A stretch of 44,965 bases of DNA from Xylanimonas cellulosilytica (GTDB lineage Bacteria; Actinomycetota; Actinomycetes; Actinomycetales; Actinomycetaceae): assembly GCA_001072465.1 (NCBI GenBank), contig JVKM01000047.1:1-44965 (forward strand). Direction: 5' to 3'. A program made the position numbers and the translations under genes. The notes beneath the pieces are model-generated. The model worked only from the letters and a program-made list of their open reading frames with translations, was not told the origin of the DNA and did no database searches. Positions 1 through 8,689 of this stretch are shown one piece after another. The first letter of the stretch is position 1. The number at the start of each line of letters is the position of its first letter.

Positions 1-174
1 GGCGGGGCCTGGCCGGGCTTCGAGACGACGCGCCGAGCCTTTAGGCTCGCGGCGCGGACGGCGAGCGGGCGGGCCGCCGCCCACGGGCACACAAAGCAGC
101 CCGGCCCAACAGGGCACATAGAGCAGCCCGGAACACCCCGTGGGGCCACAAGCAACACCGCCAAAACGAAAGGC
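1..174. repeat. GC-rich intergenic repeat cluster (family R), no gene
   Basis: No credible coding sequence lies here. Bases 1-31 are identical to 15279-15309. Bases 70-111 match 9758-9799 over about 42 bp (19 identical bases, then a diverged tail). Bases 127-153 resemble 15443-15468 apart from an indel and a few changes. The stretch therefore consists of pieces of an interspersed repeat family found at three places in the window. The function is unknown. Confidence 0.7.
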
Positions 175-1107
175 CTACAGCCCCAGGAACGCTTTGATCG
201 CGGGCATTTCGCGCACGGCCTGCACCAGGCCGGCACGGTAGGTCGCTTCCAGGCGTTCGCGCCGCGACTCGGTGTTGTTGATCCACAGGTTGTCGGGGGC
301 GAACACGTAGGCCTGGCCTCGTTCCTCGAGGTCGAAGAGGAGGCGGCGGCCCGCGTTGTAGCGGTCGGGGCGACGGGCCACGCCCTCGAACACGGAGGGG
401 AACTGGCGGTAGGCGGTGCGCAGGAGGGCGCCGACGCTGGCGGGCATGGGGCCCTTGACGTAGTCGCGGGGGCGAGTGAGGACGACGAGGAGTTTGCGGT
501 AGCCCTCGCGCAGGGGCTGGTCGAAGGGCAGGCCGCCGTTGGGGCCGAGCGCACCATCGACATAGGTGTCACCGTCGATCTCGACGGGAGGCATGAGGAT
601 CGGCAGCGTGGAGGAGGCACGGATGATGGGTCCGAGCGTGTCCAGGCTGCTCATTTCTTCCTTGGAGAACCAGCGAACCTCACCGCGCGACGCGTTGAAG
701 GTGGCGACGCGGGCGGTCACCGGATTCGCCAGGAAGGTATCCATGTTGAAGGGAAGGGCGCCGTCGGGGTAGCAGATCTGCTGGTAGATGTACTCGGCAT
801 TGAAGTAGCCGTGGCCCTTGCGGAAGTGCTTGAGTCCGCCGAATTCGGGGTCTTCGACGATGTCGACGAACGTGTCGTGGGAACGCTGCGCATCGCGGGA
901 GGTGAAGTTGCACAGGTGGCTAGACCCCGCGGAAACCCCGGAAATATGGGGGAAGTTGATGCCTTCGGCGATGAGTCGGTTCACGAGCGCGGCCGTGTAG
1001 GCGTTGCGCATGCCGCCGCCTTCGAAGACGAGGGCGGTGTCGTCGATGGTGACCATCGTGGCGATGGATTCTTCGGGGGTCGGGTAGTGCTCTGCCGTTT
1101 CCTTCAC
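175..1107 (-). CDS. Patatin-like phospholipase family protein
   Basis: A 310-residue serine hydrolase of the patatin family, expected to hydrolyse acyl esters of (phospho)lipids in the cytoplasm or at the inner membrane face. The oxyanion-hole motif GGGMRNAY (about residues 30-37), the nucleophile elbow GVSAG (Ser59) and the Asp of the DGA motif (Asp184) form the Ser-Asp dyad. There is no signal peptide or membrane segment. The arrangement resembles the YjjU/RssA-type single-domain bacterial patatins, and the length fits that group. The GTG at 1107 is chosen because a TAGGGT -10 box ends 6 nt before it, so the message would be leaderless. The gene shares its strand with the GtrA gene upstream, but its own promoter makes an operon unlikely. 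The family is clear; the substrate is unknown. Confidence 0.88.
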   Translation of the reverse strand: MKETAEHYPTPEESIATMVTIDDTALVFEGGGMRNAYTAALVNRLIAEGINFPHISGVSAGSSHLCNFTSRDAQRSHDTFVDIVEDPEFGGLKHFRKGHGYFNAEYIYQQICYPDGALPFNMDTFLANPVTARVATFNASRGEVRWFSKEEMSSLDTLGPIIRASSTLPILMPPVEIDGDTYVDGALGPNGGLPFDQPLREGYRKLLVVLTRPRDYVKGPMPASVGALLRTAYRQFPSVFEGVARRPDRYNAGRRLLFDLEERGQAYVFAPDNLWINNTESRRERLEATYRAGLVQAVREMPAIKAFLGL

Positions 1108-1119
1108 GTTTCGACCCTA
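1108..1119 (-). promoter_or_regulatory. Leaderless promoter -10 box of the patatin gene
   Basis: On the minus strand, TAGGGT at 1119-1114 is followed by 6 nt and the GTG at 1107. No Shine-Dalgarno sequence is present. The spacing puts the transcription start at or next to the start codon. Confidence 0.55.
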
Positions 1120-1135
1120 CCGCCGCGCCTCGAAC

Positions 1136-1780
1136 CTACGCGCGCGTATGTCCTGTAAAGACCACGTAGTGGTAAAAGAAGAAGCGGAAAGCAGTGCCCA
1201 GGGCGAAGCCGACGACATAGGCGGCGATGTTGTCGGCCAGCGCCGAGGTGTATCCCAGGATGTGGTGGGTGAACAGCAGGCAGAACTGGGTGATGCCGAT
1301 GCCGCAGGCATTGGCGAAGAAGAAGAGGATGGCTTCGCGCGTGGCGTTTTCCTGGGTGCGGCCTCGGTAAGTCCACAGCCGGTTGGCGATCCACGAGTAG
1401 AGCGTGGCGGTCGCCGCGGCGACGAATTGCGCGGTGTTGGGGTGCCCGGCGAGGAAGCCGAGCGGCCCGTGCTGGAGCAGGTTGAACAGGCCGGCGTCGA
1501 CGATGTAGGCGGTGGCGCCGACCATGCCGAATTGGATGAATTCGCGCACCCAGGCGAGGAGTCGCTGCGTCAGGCTCAGGGACGAGGCCGGGGCCACTCC
1601 CCCGTCAACCTGCCCTCGGGTGCCGGGCTGAGCAAGGGGCGCAGGCCGGTCCGCGAGCGCCGCGGGGTCAAGCACAGGGGACTCAGGTTCGAGCGCGGCA
1701 GCGGATCCGCGCGAGGGAGCTTGTTCGTCGTTCACCCCCCTAGTCTCGCACGGTCGCGCCGCTGTTTCGTGGATCCTCAT
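1136..1780 (-). CDS. GtrA-like small multi-pass membrane protein
   Basis: A 214-residue protein with an acidic, proline/alanine-rich cytoplasmic N-terminus of about 80 residues. It is followed by a GtrA-type domain with four predicted hydrophobic helices; FIQFGMVGATAYIVDAGLF opens the domain and FRFFFYHYVVFTG closes it. GtrA proteins are thought to move polyprenyl-linked sugars across the membrane or to assist cell-surface polysaccharide synthesis. No glycosyltransferase partner is adjacent, so the sugar cannot be inferred. The frame extends upstream to 1858, but that would overlap the divergent peptidase gene. The ATG at 1780 has a good Shine-Dalgarno (GAGGTGG, 8 nt before it) and leaves room for both promoters. 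Family assignment is firm; the exact role is inferred. Confidence 0.82.
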   Translation of the reverse strand: MRIHETAARPCETRGVNDEQAPSRGSAAALEPESPVLDPAALADRPAPLAQPGTRGQVDGGVAPASSLSLTQRLLAWVREFIQFGMVGATAYIVDAGLFNLLQHGPLGFLAGHPNTAQFVAAATATLYSWIANRLWTYRGRTQENATREAILFFFANACGIGITQFCLLFTHHILGYTSALADNIAAYVVGFALGTAFRFFFYHYVVFTGHTRA

Positions 1781-1795
1781 CAGTTGGCCCACCTC

Positions 1796-1808
1796 TAAGA
1801 TGGTCCAC
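1796..1808 (+). promoter_or_regulatory. Leaderless promoter -10 box of the oligopeptidase gene
   Basis: TAAGAT at 1796-1801 is followed by 7 nt and an ATG at 1809. An in-frame ATG at 1800 lies inside the -10 box and cannot be the start if this promoter is used, so 1809 is taken as the start. Confidence 0.55.
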
Positions 1809-4229
1809 ATGACTGACACGACCACGCGTGAGGCGGCCAATGCCTCGTCGATGAACACTCCCCCGGTTGCCCCGAAGCGTTACGGGTACCGGGTGCGCGA
1901 CCAGTTCGGGCAGCATTTTGATGACCCGTGGGATTGGTTGCGTGACGGCGAGGACCCCGAGGTCAGGGCTCATTTGGAGGCGGAGAACGCGTGGGCGGAC
2001 ACGGTGACGGCGCCGACGCGCGAGGCGGCCGCGCGCCTCGTGGAGGAGGTCAAGGCCTCTACGGCGCTCACCGACGTGACGGTTCCGATCCGCGAGGGCG
2101 AGTTCTGGTATTTCCGGCGTTTCGCGGAGGGCCAGTCGTACGCGACGCATCACCGCGCGCCGGTGGAGCGCGACGAGGCCGGGGCGCCGGTCCCGCTCAT
2201 CCCCCAACCGGGCGTGCCGGCGCGGGGCGAGGAGCTCCTCGTCGATGAGAACGAGTGGGCGCGCGGGCAGGAGTTTTTCCGCCTGGCGGACATCTACCCG
2301 TCCCCGGATGGGCGCCTGATCGCGTGGGCGCGGGACACGAGCGGGGATGAGCGCTACACGTGGGTCATTCAGGAGGCATCGGGCCGCGTCATCGACGAGG
2401 CCGTGGTGGACGCAGGGTACGGCTTCGCGTGGGCGGATGATTCCGCGTCCTTTATCTACATGGGCGTGGACGACGCGTGGCGCGCGTGCGACGTGTGGCT
2501 GCACCGCGTGGGCACGCTGCGCGAGGCCGACGAGCTGCTGCTGGTCGAGCCGGACGAGGGCTTCGAGATGGGGTTCGCGCCCTCGGGTTTCCCGGGGCAC
2601 GTCGTCATTCACGCCTCGTCGTCGACGGCGGGCCGCGCGTGGCTGTGGCTGCCCGCCCACCCGGACGTGCGCCCGCTGCCGCTCATGCCGGTGCGCCCGC
2701 GCACGCTGGTGTCGGCGGATTCGGCGGGCGACCGCCTGTTCATCGTGCATACGGGGCTGACGCAGGAGGGCTCGCTCGCGCAGGCGATGCTGCCCGCAGG
2801 GGGTTCGCCCGAGGCCTTGGCGCGCCTCGGCGTCACGTCCTCCTCCGCGTTTTCGCGGGGTTCCCTGGCGGATCGCACGCCGGGTACTCCCCTGCCGGAG
2901 GACGAGCCCGCACCCCTCACGCCGTTTGAGTCCTGGGAGCCGCTGCGCAGCCCAGGCCCCGGCGAGCGCATCACCGACGTCGAGGCTCACGCACACTACG
3001 TGGCGCTCTCGCTTCGTTCGGGCTCTCTGACACAGGTCGACGTGTGGGATCGCCGCGAAGCCTCGACCGCGTGGCGGCGCGTGGAGGTCGACGCCCCGGT
3101 GCGCACGATCGCAACCGTGCCGACCCCGTGGACCGATCCGCTGCGCGTGGAGTTCCAGTCGCAGACCGTGCCGCCCACAGTCGCGGAGGTTTCTCTGCCG
3201 AACCCGGCCCCGACCTCGTCCCCCGAGGGCCCCGAAGGCGCGGCCCTGACCGTGCGCACCCTGCGCACCCGCGAGGCGCCCGGCTGGGACCCTGCCGAGT
3301 ACGTCGAGGAGCGCGTGTGGGTGCTCGCGCGCGACGGCGCGACCCGCATCCCCGTCACCCTCATTCACCACCGCGACGCGCGCCCGGACGGCACGCACGC
3401 GGGCTGGCAGATCGGCTACGGCTCATACGAGGTCAGCTACGACCCCGAGTTCGAGACCCTGCGCCTGCCGATCCTGCGCCGCGTCGTCTACGCGATCGCG
3501 CACGTGCGCGGCGGCGGCGAGATGGGCCGCGCCTGGTACGAGGACGGAAAGGAGCTGGTCAAGGAGCACACGTTCACGGACTTCATCGACGTGGCCGACT
3601 GGCTGGTCGACTCCGGGTGGGTGGCGCCCGGCCGCCTGGTCGCGGAGGGTCGCAGCGCCGGTGGCCTGCTCATGGGCGCGGTCACCAACGCCGCCCCGGA
3701 CCGTTTCCGCGCGATCCTGGCGGGCGTGCCCTTCGTGGACGCGCTCACCACGATCCTGGACCCGTCCCTGCCGCTCACCGTCGGCGAGTGGGAGGAGTGG
3801 GGCAACCCGCTCACCTCGCGCGCCGTGTTCGACGCGATGAGCCGCTACACGCCGTATGAGAACGTGCCCGACGGCGCGCTCCTGCCCGCAATCATGGCGA
3901 CGACGTCGGTCAACGACACGCGCGTCGAGTTCGTCGAGCCCACCAAGTGGGTACAGCGCCTGCGCGAGGCCACCGGCCAGGTTCCCTCCACGGACGAGGC
4001 CGGGGCTGGGCAGCGCTGCAATTGCTGCGATTCGGAGGCCGGCGAGGCAAGCGCGAGCGGGGAGGCCGGCCACAGCCTCGTCACCCCGCGTGACCCACTC
4101 AAGCGTCCGATCATCCTGCGCACCGAGATGGTCGCCGGGCACGCCGGCCCCTCCGGGCGCGAGGGCCGGTGGGCGGCGCGCTGCGAGGAGTTTGCCTTCG
4201 CGCTGGGTCAGGTGGGCGTCACGGTGTAG
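1809..4229 (+). CDS. ptrB: Oligopeptidase B (S9A prolyl oligopeptidase family)
   Basis: An 806-residue cytoplasmic serine peptidase that trims short peptides, typically after basic residues. The N-terminal part is a degenerate beta-propeller that restricts access to the active site. The C-terminal alpha/beta-hydrolase domain carries the nucleophile in GRSAGG (Ser616), the Asp in TTSVNDTRVEF, and the His in VAGHAGPSGR close to the C-terminus. HVRGGGEMGRAWYEDGK is the usual PtrB block before the nucleophile. The protein is about 100 residues longer than typical PtrB. The extra length includes a proline-rich stretch in the propeller (around 2880-2970) and an Ala/Glu/Gly-rich insert with the cluster CNCC between the Asp and His motifs (about 3990-4080). 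It is monocistronic, ending at a strong bidirectional terminator. Confidence 0.9.
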   Translation: MTDTTTREAANASSMNTPPVAPKRYGYRVRDQFGQHFDDPWDWLRDGEDPEVRAHLEAENAWADTVTAPTREAAARLVEEVKASTALTDVTVPIREGEFWYFRRFAEGQSYATHHRAPVERDEAGAPVPLIPQPGVPARGEELLVDENEWARGQEFFRLADIYPSPDGRLIAWARDTSGDERYTWVIQEASGRVIDEAVVDAGYGFAWADDSASFIYMGVDDAWRACDVWLHRVGTLREADELLLVEPDEGFEMGFAPSGFPGHVVIHASSSTAGRAWLWLPAHPDVRPLPLMPVRPRTLVSADSAGDRLFIVHTGLTQEGSLAQAMLPAGGSPEALARLGVTSSSAFSRGSLADRTPGTPLPEDEPAPLTPFESWEPLRSPGPGERITDVEAHAHYVALSLRSGSLTQVDVWDRREASTAWRRVEVDAPVRTIATVPTPWTDPLRVEFQSQTVPPTVAEVSLPNPAPTSSPEGPEGAALTVRTLRTREAPGWDPAEYVEERVWVLARDGATRIPVTLIHHRDARPDGTHAGWQIGYGSYEVSYDPEFETLRLPILRRVVYAIAHVRGGGEMGRAWYEDGKELVKEHTFTDFIDVADWLVDSGWVAPGRLVAEGRSAGGLLMGAVTNAAPDRFRAILAGVPFVDALTTILDPSLPLTVGEWEEWGNPLTSRAVFDAMSRYTPYENVPDGALLPAIMATTSVNDTRVEFVEPTKWVQRLREATGQVPSTDEAGAGQRCNCCDSEAGEASASGEAGHSLVTPRDPLKRPIILRTEMVAGHAGPSGREGRWAARCEEFAFALGQVGVTV

Positions 4230-4277
4230 GGGTTGATGCTGCTCGCGAGCGCTCGAGGCCGGCGAGCGACAGACGCC

Positions 4278-4311
4278 AGTGGGGGCGGTCTTTGGAAAGA
4301 CCGCCCCCACT
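4278..4311. terminator. Bidirectional terminator hairpin
   Basis: A perfect inverted repeat with a 16-nt arm on each side of a GG centre (arm AGTGGGGGCGGTCTTT). It separates the converging oligopeptidase gene and the three-paralogue cluster and would serve both strands. Confidence 0.85.
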
Positions 4312-4322
4312 ATCGCGCCACG

Positions 4323-5657
4323 TTACTGCGCGCCGCCGTTCCACCCCGGACGCACCGCGAAGGACTGAACCTTCAATTCACGCGAAAACCACCCCTCCTT
4401 GAGATACCCCGCGAGCTTGTCCGTGGTGAAGATTTCACGCCACTCTTTGCCGTCCCACGGCCTGAAAAACAGTGAGACGACATGGTCTTCATGGCTTTCT
4501 CCGAGCGCGTAGACACCATCCTTGTCTACCTGATACGTCATCCAATAGCCGCCAGACACAGGCATCCGCGGCTCCGTGTAGAACAGGCGCCGCGCCTTGC
4601 CACTCATCAGGTCAACACCGAAAGCATCACCATCCCACGTGACCTTCCTGTATTCGCTACCCACTTGAATGCTGTGAGAACGATAGAAGGACTGCTTGGT
4701 ACCGAATTCGAAGGGCTCGCCGTCGTCATCGGTCAACGGGATATACGTACGTTCTCCCGTGGATAGGTCCCACCGCAGAGGCACCCATCGGTAGAATTCA
4801 TGCACCGTCATGTTGTCTGGGGTGCCAGGCTTTACTGCCTCGAGGCTCTGCAGCGTGATGACATCCCCCTCGCAAGCGAGCATTCTGTGAACCTCCAACA
4901 CGTTGTCGATAACCGGCGTGACGGCAAGAATTCGAGGCGCGTCGCCATCAGGGACATTGAGCTGCACGACAGCCGTCAGGGCCTCCGGAACTGCTCCCTC
5001 ATCGCTCGCCTGGGCGGCATAGGCCTCGAACGCCGCATCCGCGATACTCGGAGATTCCTTCGTGTCCGTAATCGCTAGGATCCGTGACCCACACTGCCCA
5101 AAATCACCGGTAATACCTGCGGTTTCAACAGTCGTAATACTGGGGTCGCTCTGTACGTCGCCGTCGTTGTACTCCCAATGTTTCGGTACCAGAGTGACGA
5201 GCTGACCACCGGGCAGCTCGTATCGCTGGATTTCTTCTCGAGTGCCGTTGTCACTCTTGCTCACCTGCGTTCCGCTGTCCGTCGTCACGTAATTGCGGCT
5301 CCCCGAACCATAAAAAATGCCACGGTCACTCCACAACACATCCGCGCCAGCAACCAAATCGACGGACGCCACCGTGCCCTTGCCCTGGGCATCGAGGAGC
5401 ACGATCCAGCTGTCCGTGTTCGTGGACGTCTTGAGGGAAGGGCGATAATGGAGCCCCAATCGCAGAGCGATCACCGCGTCATTCGACCGCAAAGAACTGA
5501 CCGGTCTGCGGACCACGTCCTGATGAAAACTAGTGCTGACCGCAAGCGCGATAAACGAGAAAACAGCGATGACGAGAGCCCACTTCCACTTGTGCTTCAA
5601 CATCGCTACGAACTCGTCGTCCCCCGGCGCCATCCAGTCGTCGGTCTGCGTCGTCAC
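4323..5657 (-). CDS. Exported protein of unknown function, paralogue C of a three-gene array
   Basis: About 444 residues. I do not recognise the family. A short charged N-terminus and one membrane helix (WALVIAVFSFIALAVSTSF) precede a long, mostly beta-like extracytoplasmic domain. It shares with its two neighbours DAVIALRLG after the helix, WIVLLDAQGKG, YVTTDSG, QCGSRI, LRWDLSTGERT, FTTDKLAGYL and the C-terminal QSFAVRPGWNGGAQ. Two conserved cysteines (QCGSRI and ACEGDVIT) could form a disulphide. Repeating strand-turn blocks of this kind suggest a beta-propeller, which is inference. The start is uncertain: GTG 5657 has AAAGGA 9 nt upstream, and in-frame alternatives run back to 5702. It is the last gene of the array and has its own copy of the promoter box. 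Confidence 0.72.
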   Translation of the reverse strand: MTTQTDDWMAPGDDEFVAMLKHKWKWALVIAVFSFIALAVSTSFHQDVVRRPVSSLRSNDAVIALRLGLHYRPSLKTSTNTDSWIVLLDAQGKGTVASVDLVAGADVLWSDRGIFYGSGSRNYVTTDSGTQVSKSDNGTREEIQRYELPGGQLVTLVPKHWEYNDGDVQSDPSITTVETAGITGDFGQCGSRILAITDTKESPSIADAAFEAYAAQASDEGAVPEALTAVVQLNVPDGDAPRILAVTPVIDNVLEVHRMLACEGDVITLQSLEAVKPGTPDNMTVHEFYRWVPLRWDLSTGERTYIPLTDDDGEPFEFGTKQSFYRSHSIQVGSEYRKVTWDGDAFGVDLMSGKARRLFYTEPRMPVSGGYWMTYQVDKDGVYALGESHEDHVVSLFFRPWDGKEWREIFTTDKLAGYLKEGWFSRELKVQSFAVRPGWNGGAQ

Positions 5658-5699
5658 TCTTGGCATTCCTTTCATCACGGCAGGGCGCGCGACCACGCC

Positions 5700-5720
5700 C
5701 ACCCCCGAGTCTAGGGCACG
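5700..5720 (-). promoter_or_regulatory. Duplicated promoter-like box upstream of paralogue C
   Basis: On the minus strand CCCTAGACTCGGGG followed by GTGGGCG is almost identical to the box upstream of paralogue A (8552-8575). TAGACT (5713-5708) is the likely -10 element. This shows that the gene duplication carried its regulatory region along. Confidence 0.5.
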
Positions 5721-5744
5721 AGGCCGGAGCGGCCCCGGCCTCGT
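5718..5744. terminator. Hairpin from an inverted pair of the ACGAGGCCG motif
   Basis: ACGAGGCCGG and its exact reverse complement flank a 7-nt loop (10-bp stem). It lies between paralogue B and the promoter of paralogue C and probably ends or attenuates the B transcript. It is a member of the window-wide motif family. Confidence 0.65.
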
Positions 5745-5795
5745 CCCATCGAGTGACGTCCCAACCGGGCGCGAACCCCGGACAGACAGACAGCG

Positions 5796-7136
5796 TTACT
5801 GCGCGCCACCGTCCCAGCCGGGCCGCAGCGCGAAGGACTGAATGTCCAAGGCACCCGAGATATAGCCTTCGTTGAGGTAATAGGCCAGGTCCCGGGTCGT
5901 GAAGATGTCACGCCACTCGTCACCTTCCCAGGGCCTGTACGAGAGGGTCACGACGCGGTCAGAGCGACGATCCTTCAGCGCATAGACGCCGGTCTCGGTC
6001 ACCTGGAACGTCGCCAGGTAGCCGTCTGGCCCATACGTTGGCGTATCAAGCGAAAACAAGTAACGTCCCTGGCCACTCGCCGGGTCGACAGCGAAAGCAT
6101 CCCCACCCCACGACACGAACCTGTACTCGTTGCCCACGCGGATTGCCTCATAGTCAGAGACACCCTGACCTTCATCCAGATCGATAGGGTTTCCAGCCTC
6201 GTCAACCACGGGAACAATCGTGCGCTGCCCCGCAGACAGGTCCCACCGCTGAAGAACCAGGCCTCTCCGCTCGCTCTCCACGCCACTGGACGAGGCGTCG
6301 TCCTCGTCCTCCCGCACGCTCGGCATCGTGATGACATCCCCCTCACAGTCGAACATGCGCTGTCGCGACGACAAACCGTCGATCATCGGCGCGACCGCGA
6401 GGACCGGGGGAACATCACCGTCAAAGTCGTTGAGCTGAACAACCACCTCCAGAGCCTCCGGAACACTGCCACCCGACTGGGCAGCGTAGGCCTCGAAAGC
6501 CGCCGACTTAATACTCTCAGACTTCTCAGTAGTCGTGATCGCAACAATCCGGCCGCCACACTGTCCGATGCCACGGCCGACACCGTCAGTTTCGACACTC
6601 GCGTGAGTTCCGTCAGGGAAGAGGGTGCCGATGCGGTAGTCGTTGTATTCCCGCTGCACGGCAACAAGTGCTCCATCGGAAAGCTCGTAGCGCTGAACGT
6701 CGTATCTGCCCCAGAATTTGTCTTTAATGACGCTCGTTCCCGCATCCGTCGTCACGTAGTCCCAGCTCGGCGAACCGTAGAAGACGCCACGCTCACTCCA
6801 CAGCACGTCTCCGCCGTCTATCTCGTCAACGGATGCCACCTGGCCTCGCCCCTGCGCGTCGAGGAGCACAATCCAGCCGTCGTAGTACGGTTTATCCTCA
6901 AGCACCGTCGTCCAGCCGCGCCCGAGCCTCAGCGCGATCACCGCATCGTTCGTCGCGAGGAAACCGACCGGCTTTCGGGTTAATTTCCCGTGAAAAACGC
7001 AGCTCCACGCCAGCGCGGCAACCGAGAGCACGACGACGAGAAGCACCCATCGGCGGGAACGTTTCGGCTTCTTCGGGTGACCATGCTCCTGCTCGTCGGC
7101 ACCAGTCTCGTGCTGCTCATCGTTGCGTACACTCAT
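5796..7136 (-). CDS. Exported protein of unknown function, paralogue B of a three-gene array
   Basis: A 446-residue protein of the same unrecognised family as its two neighbours. The basic N-terminus (KKPKRSRR) and one membrane helix (WVLLVVVLSVAALAWSCVF) anchor an extracytoplasmic domain. That domain carries DAVIALRLG, GWIVLLDAQGRG, the two conserved cysteines (QCGGRI, DCEGDVIT), QRWDLSAGQRT and the tail QSFALRPGWDGGAQ. A cysteine remains at the end of the helix (AWSC), but the lipobox seen in paralogue A is not intact, so lipidation is doubtful. ATG 7136 has GGAG 6 nt upstream; an in-frame GTG at 7160 is less likely. The start lies 27 nt after the stop of paralogue A, so A and B are cotranscribed. 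Confidence 0.74.
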   Translation of the reverse strand: MSVRNDEQHETGADEQEHGHPKKPKRSRRWVLLVVVLSVAALAWSCVFHGKLTRKPVGFLATNDAVIALRLGRGWTTVLEDKPYYDGWIVLLDAQGRGQVASVDEIDGGDVLWSERGVFYGSPSWDYVTTDAGTSVIKDKFWGRYDVQRYELSDGALVAVQREYNDYRIGTLFPDGTHASVETDGVGRGIGQCGGRIVAITTTEKSESIKSAAFEAYAAQSGGSVPEALEVVVQLNDFDGDVPPVLAVAPMIDGLSSRQRMFDCEGDVITMPSVREDEDDASSSGVESERRGLVLQRWDLSAGQRTIVPVVDEAGNPIDLDEGQGVSDYEAIRVGNEYRFVSWGGDAFAVDPASGQGRYLFSLDTPTYGPDGYLATFQVTETGVYALKDRRSDRVVTLSYRPWEGDEWRDIFTTRDLAYYLNEGYISGALDIQSFALRPGWDGGAQ

Positions 7137-7163
7137 GGTCGTCTCCGTCCTCGGCTGCACGCG

Positions 7164-8510
7164 TTACTGCGCGCCACCGTCCCAGCCGGGGCGTACGGCG
7201 AAGGACTGTACACCTCGCCGGTGGCCCGAAAAAATATTGTTCGTCTTGATGTACTCCGCCAGCTTGTCCGTTGTGAACACCTCGCGTTTGTCTCCTCCGT
7301 CCCAGGGGTAGTAAGTGAGCGTGACATGATAGTCCCGCTCATTAACCTCAAGGAGGTAAATTCCGGTCTCGTTCAACTGGACTGGAGCATTGCCATTGGA
7401 CGCGTTCCACGGGATGGAAAAGAGGTGCTTGGCCCGGCCACTGACCAGATCGACGGACCATACGCGACCGTCGTCACCAAGGAATCTGCGATCCTGTTCC
7501 CCCGGGAGCCCCTGAGAAGCGTGCATGCCGTGATCGCGATCCAGTTCAATGGCATTCCCATCCTCATCGACTACGGGAATAATCGTGCGCTGCCCCGTCG
7601 ACAGGTCCCACCGTTGAAGTACAAAAGCGCCGCGCGTGGCATCCAGACTGCCGTCATATACGGGGTCAGGATCGTACAGCTGTTTACTCGGCACGGTCAT
7701 CACATCACGCTCGCATGCCATGCCTCCCTCCCCCGGCCACAAGCCATCAACCAATGGCACGACCGCCAGCACTCGGGGAAGAGAGCCCTCAGGATCGTCC
7801 AGTTGCACAAGAACATCCAGGGCCTCCGGGTAGTTGCCGCCGCCCGACTGGGCGGCATACGCCTCATAGGCCACCGATGCGATGTCTTCGGACCGCTTAG
7901 TGTTGGTCAGCTCCAGAATCCGCGAGCCGCACTGCCCGAGATATCCTTCGGTCCCCAAGGTCTCTCTACGATCAACACGGCCATCAGGCTGGATAATGTC
8001 GACGGCATATCCTGTGCTCATCGGAGACGTGACAACTGCAATTCCCCCATCCGGGAGAGCAAAACGCCCTTCCTCCGCGAAAGGACTTCCCTGATGCGCG
8101 AACTCCTGCGCTCCCTCATCAGTCGTCAGATAATCGATATCTTCCGTGCCATAAGAAATCCCGCGGTCAGTCCACAGGACGCGGCCCCTGTTCCACTCAC
8201 CGATGCGAGCTGCTTCTACCTGTCCTTGCGCATCGACCAGCGCGATCACGTTGTCACTGAGGGGCTTTTGGAGCCCCGACACGGAAGTTCCGGTACTCAA
8301 CCGCACTGCGATAACGGCATCTCCCGTGCTGAGATTCTTCACCGGCGTCGCCTTCGGAGCGTCCTGAGACATGCAGCTCGACAGCAGCATGACGATCGAC
8401 AGTGCTGCCGCACCGACGCCGCACCGACGCGCGCCCTTGCGGCTGAGCAATCCCTTGCGGTTCCTCGCACGGGTGCCATCACTGAGTGGCTCGTCAGTAT
8501 GCGTCTTCAT
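7164..8510 (-). CDS. Lipoprotein of unknown function, paralogue A of a three-gene array
   Basis: A 448-residue predicted lipoprotein and first gene of the array. A basic stretch, a hydrophobic helix and the lipobox MLLSSC give a signal peptidase II site. The mature part opens with the family motif GDAVIAVRLSTG and continues with NVIALVDAQG, DYLTTDEGAQ, QCGSRILEL, ACERDVMTV, QRWDLSTGQRTIIPVVDEDG and the C-terminal QSFAVRPGWDGGAQ. It therefore shares architecture with paralogues B and C but is the only one with a clear lipobox. No enzymatic motif is visible; a structural, ligand-binding or propeller-like surface role is possible. The start at 8510 has a weak AGGA just upstream. The nearest relative of this group may be a lineage-restricted actinomycete family. 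Confidence 0.76.
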   Translation of the reverse strand: MKTHTDEPLSDGTRARNRKGLLSRKGARRCGVGAAALSIVMLLSSCMSQDAPKATPVKNLSTGDAVIAVRLSTGTSVSGLQKPLSDNVIALVDAQGQVEAARIGEWNRGRVLWTDRGISYGTEDIDYLTTDEGAQEFAHQGSPFAEEGRFALPDGGIAVVTSPMSTGYAVDIIQPDGRVDRRETLGTEGYLGQCGSRILELTNTKRSEDIASVAYEAYAAQSGGGNYPEALDVLVQLDDPEGSLPRVLAVVPLVDGLWPGEGGMACERDVMTVPSKQLYDPDPVYDGSLDATRGAFVLQRWDLSTGQRTIIPVVDEDGNAIELDRDHGMHASQGLPGEQDRRFLGDDGRVWSVDLVSGRAKHLFSIPWNASNGNAPVQLNETGIYLLEVNERDYHVTLTYYPWDGGDKREVFTTDKLAEYIKTNNIFSGHRRGVQSFAVRPGWDGGAQ

Positions 8511-8551
8511 CGTCCTGATCCGTTCTTATCGCTGCGCTAAATGGCGCATCA

Positions 8552-8575
8552 CGCGCCCACCCCGAGTCTAGGGTA
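8552..8575 (-). promoter_or_regulatory. Promoter-like box upstream of paralogue A
   Basis: On the minus strand, TACCCTAGACTCGGGG followed by TGGGCGCG. TAGACT (8570-8565) is the likely -10 box. It is nearly identical to the box upstream of paralogue C. Confidence 0.5.
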
Positions 8576-8677
8576 CGACACCAGAGCCGCCCCATCCCAG
8601 GCCCCAGCTACCGCGCAATGCAGCGGCACCGCGCCCTTGCCTCGTCGCCCTTTCCGATCAGGCAAGCGCGATGCCGA

Positions 8678-8689
8678 TAGGATGAGGGC
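8678..8689 (+). promoter_or_regulatory. Leaderless promoter -10 box of rnhA
   Basis: TAGGAT at 8678-8683 lies 6 nt before the ATG at 8690, which fixes the start and implies a leaderless transcript. Confidence 0.55.

Noticed and set aside
1136-1858. Longest start (1858) for the GtrA gene
   Set aside because: It would overlap the divergent oligopeptidase gene; ATG 1780 has a good ribosome site.
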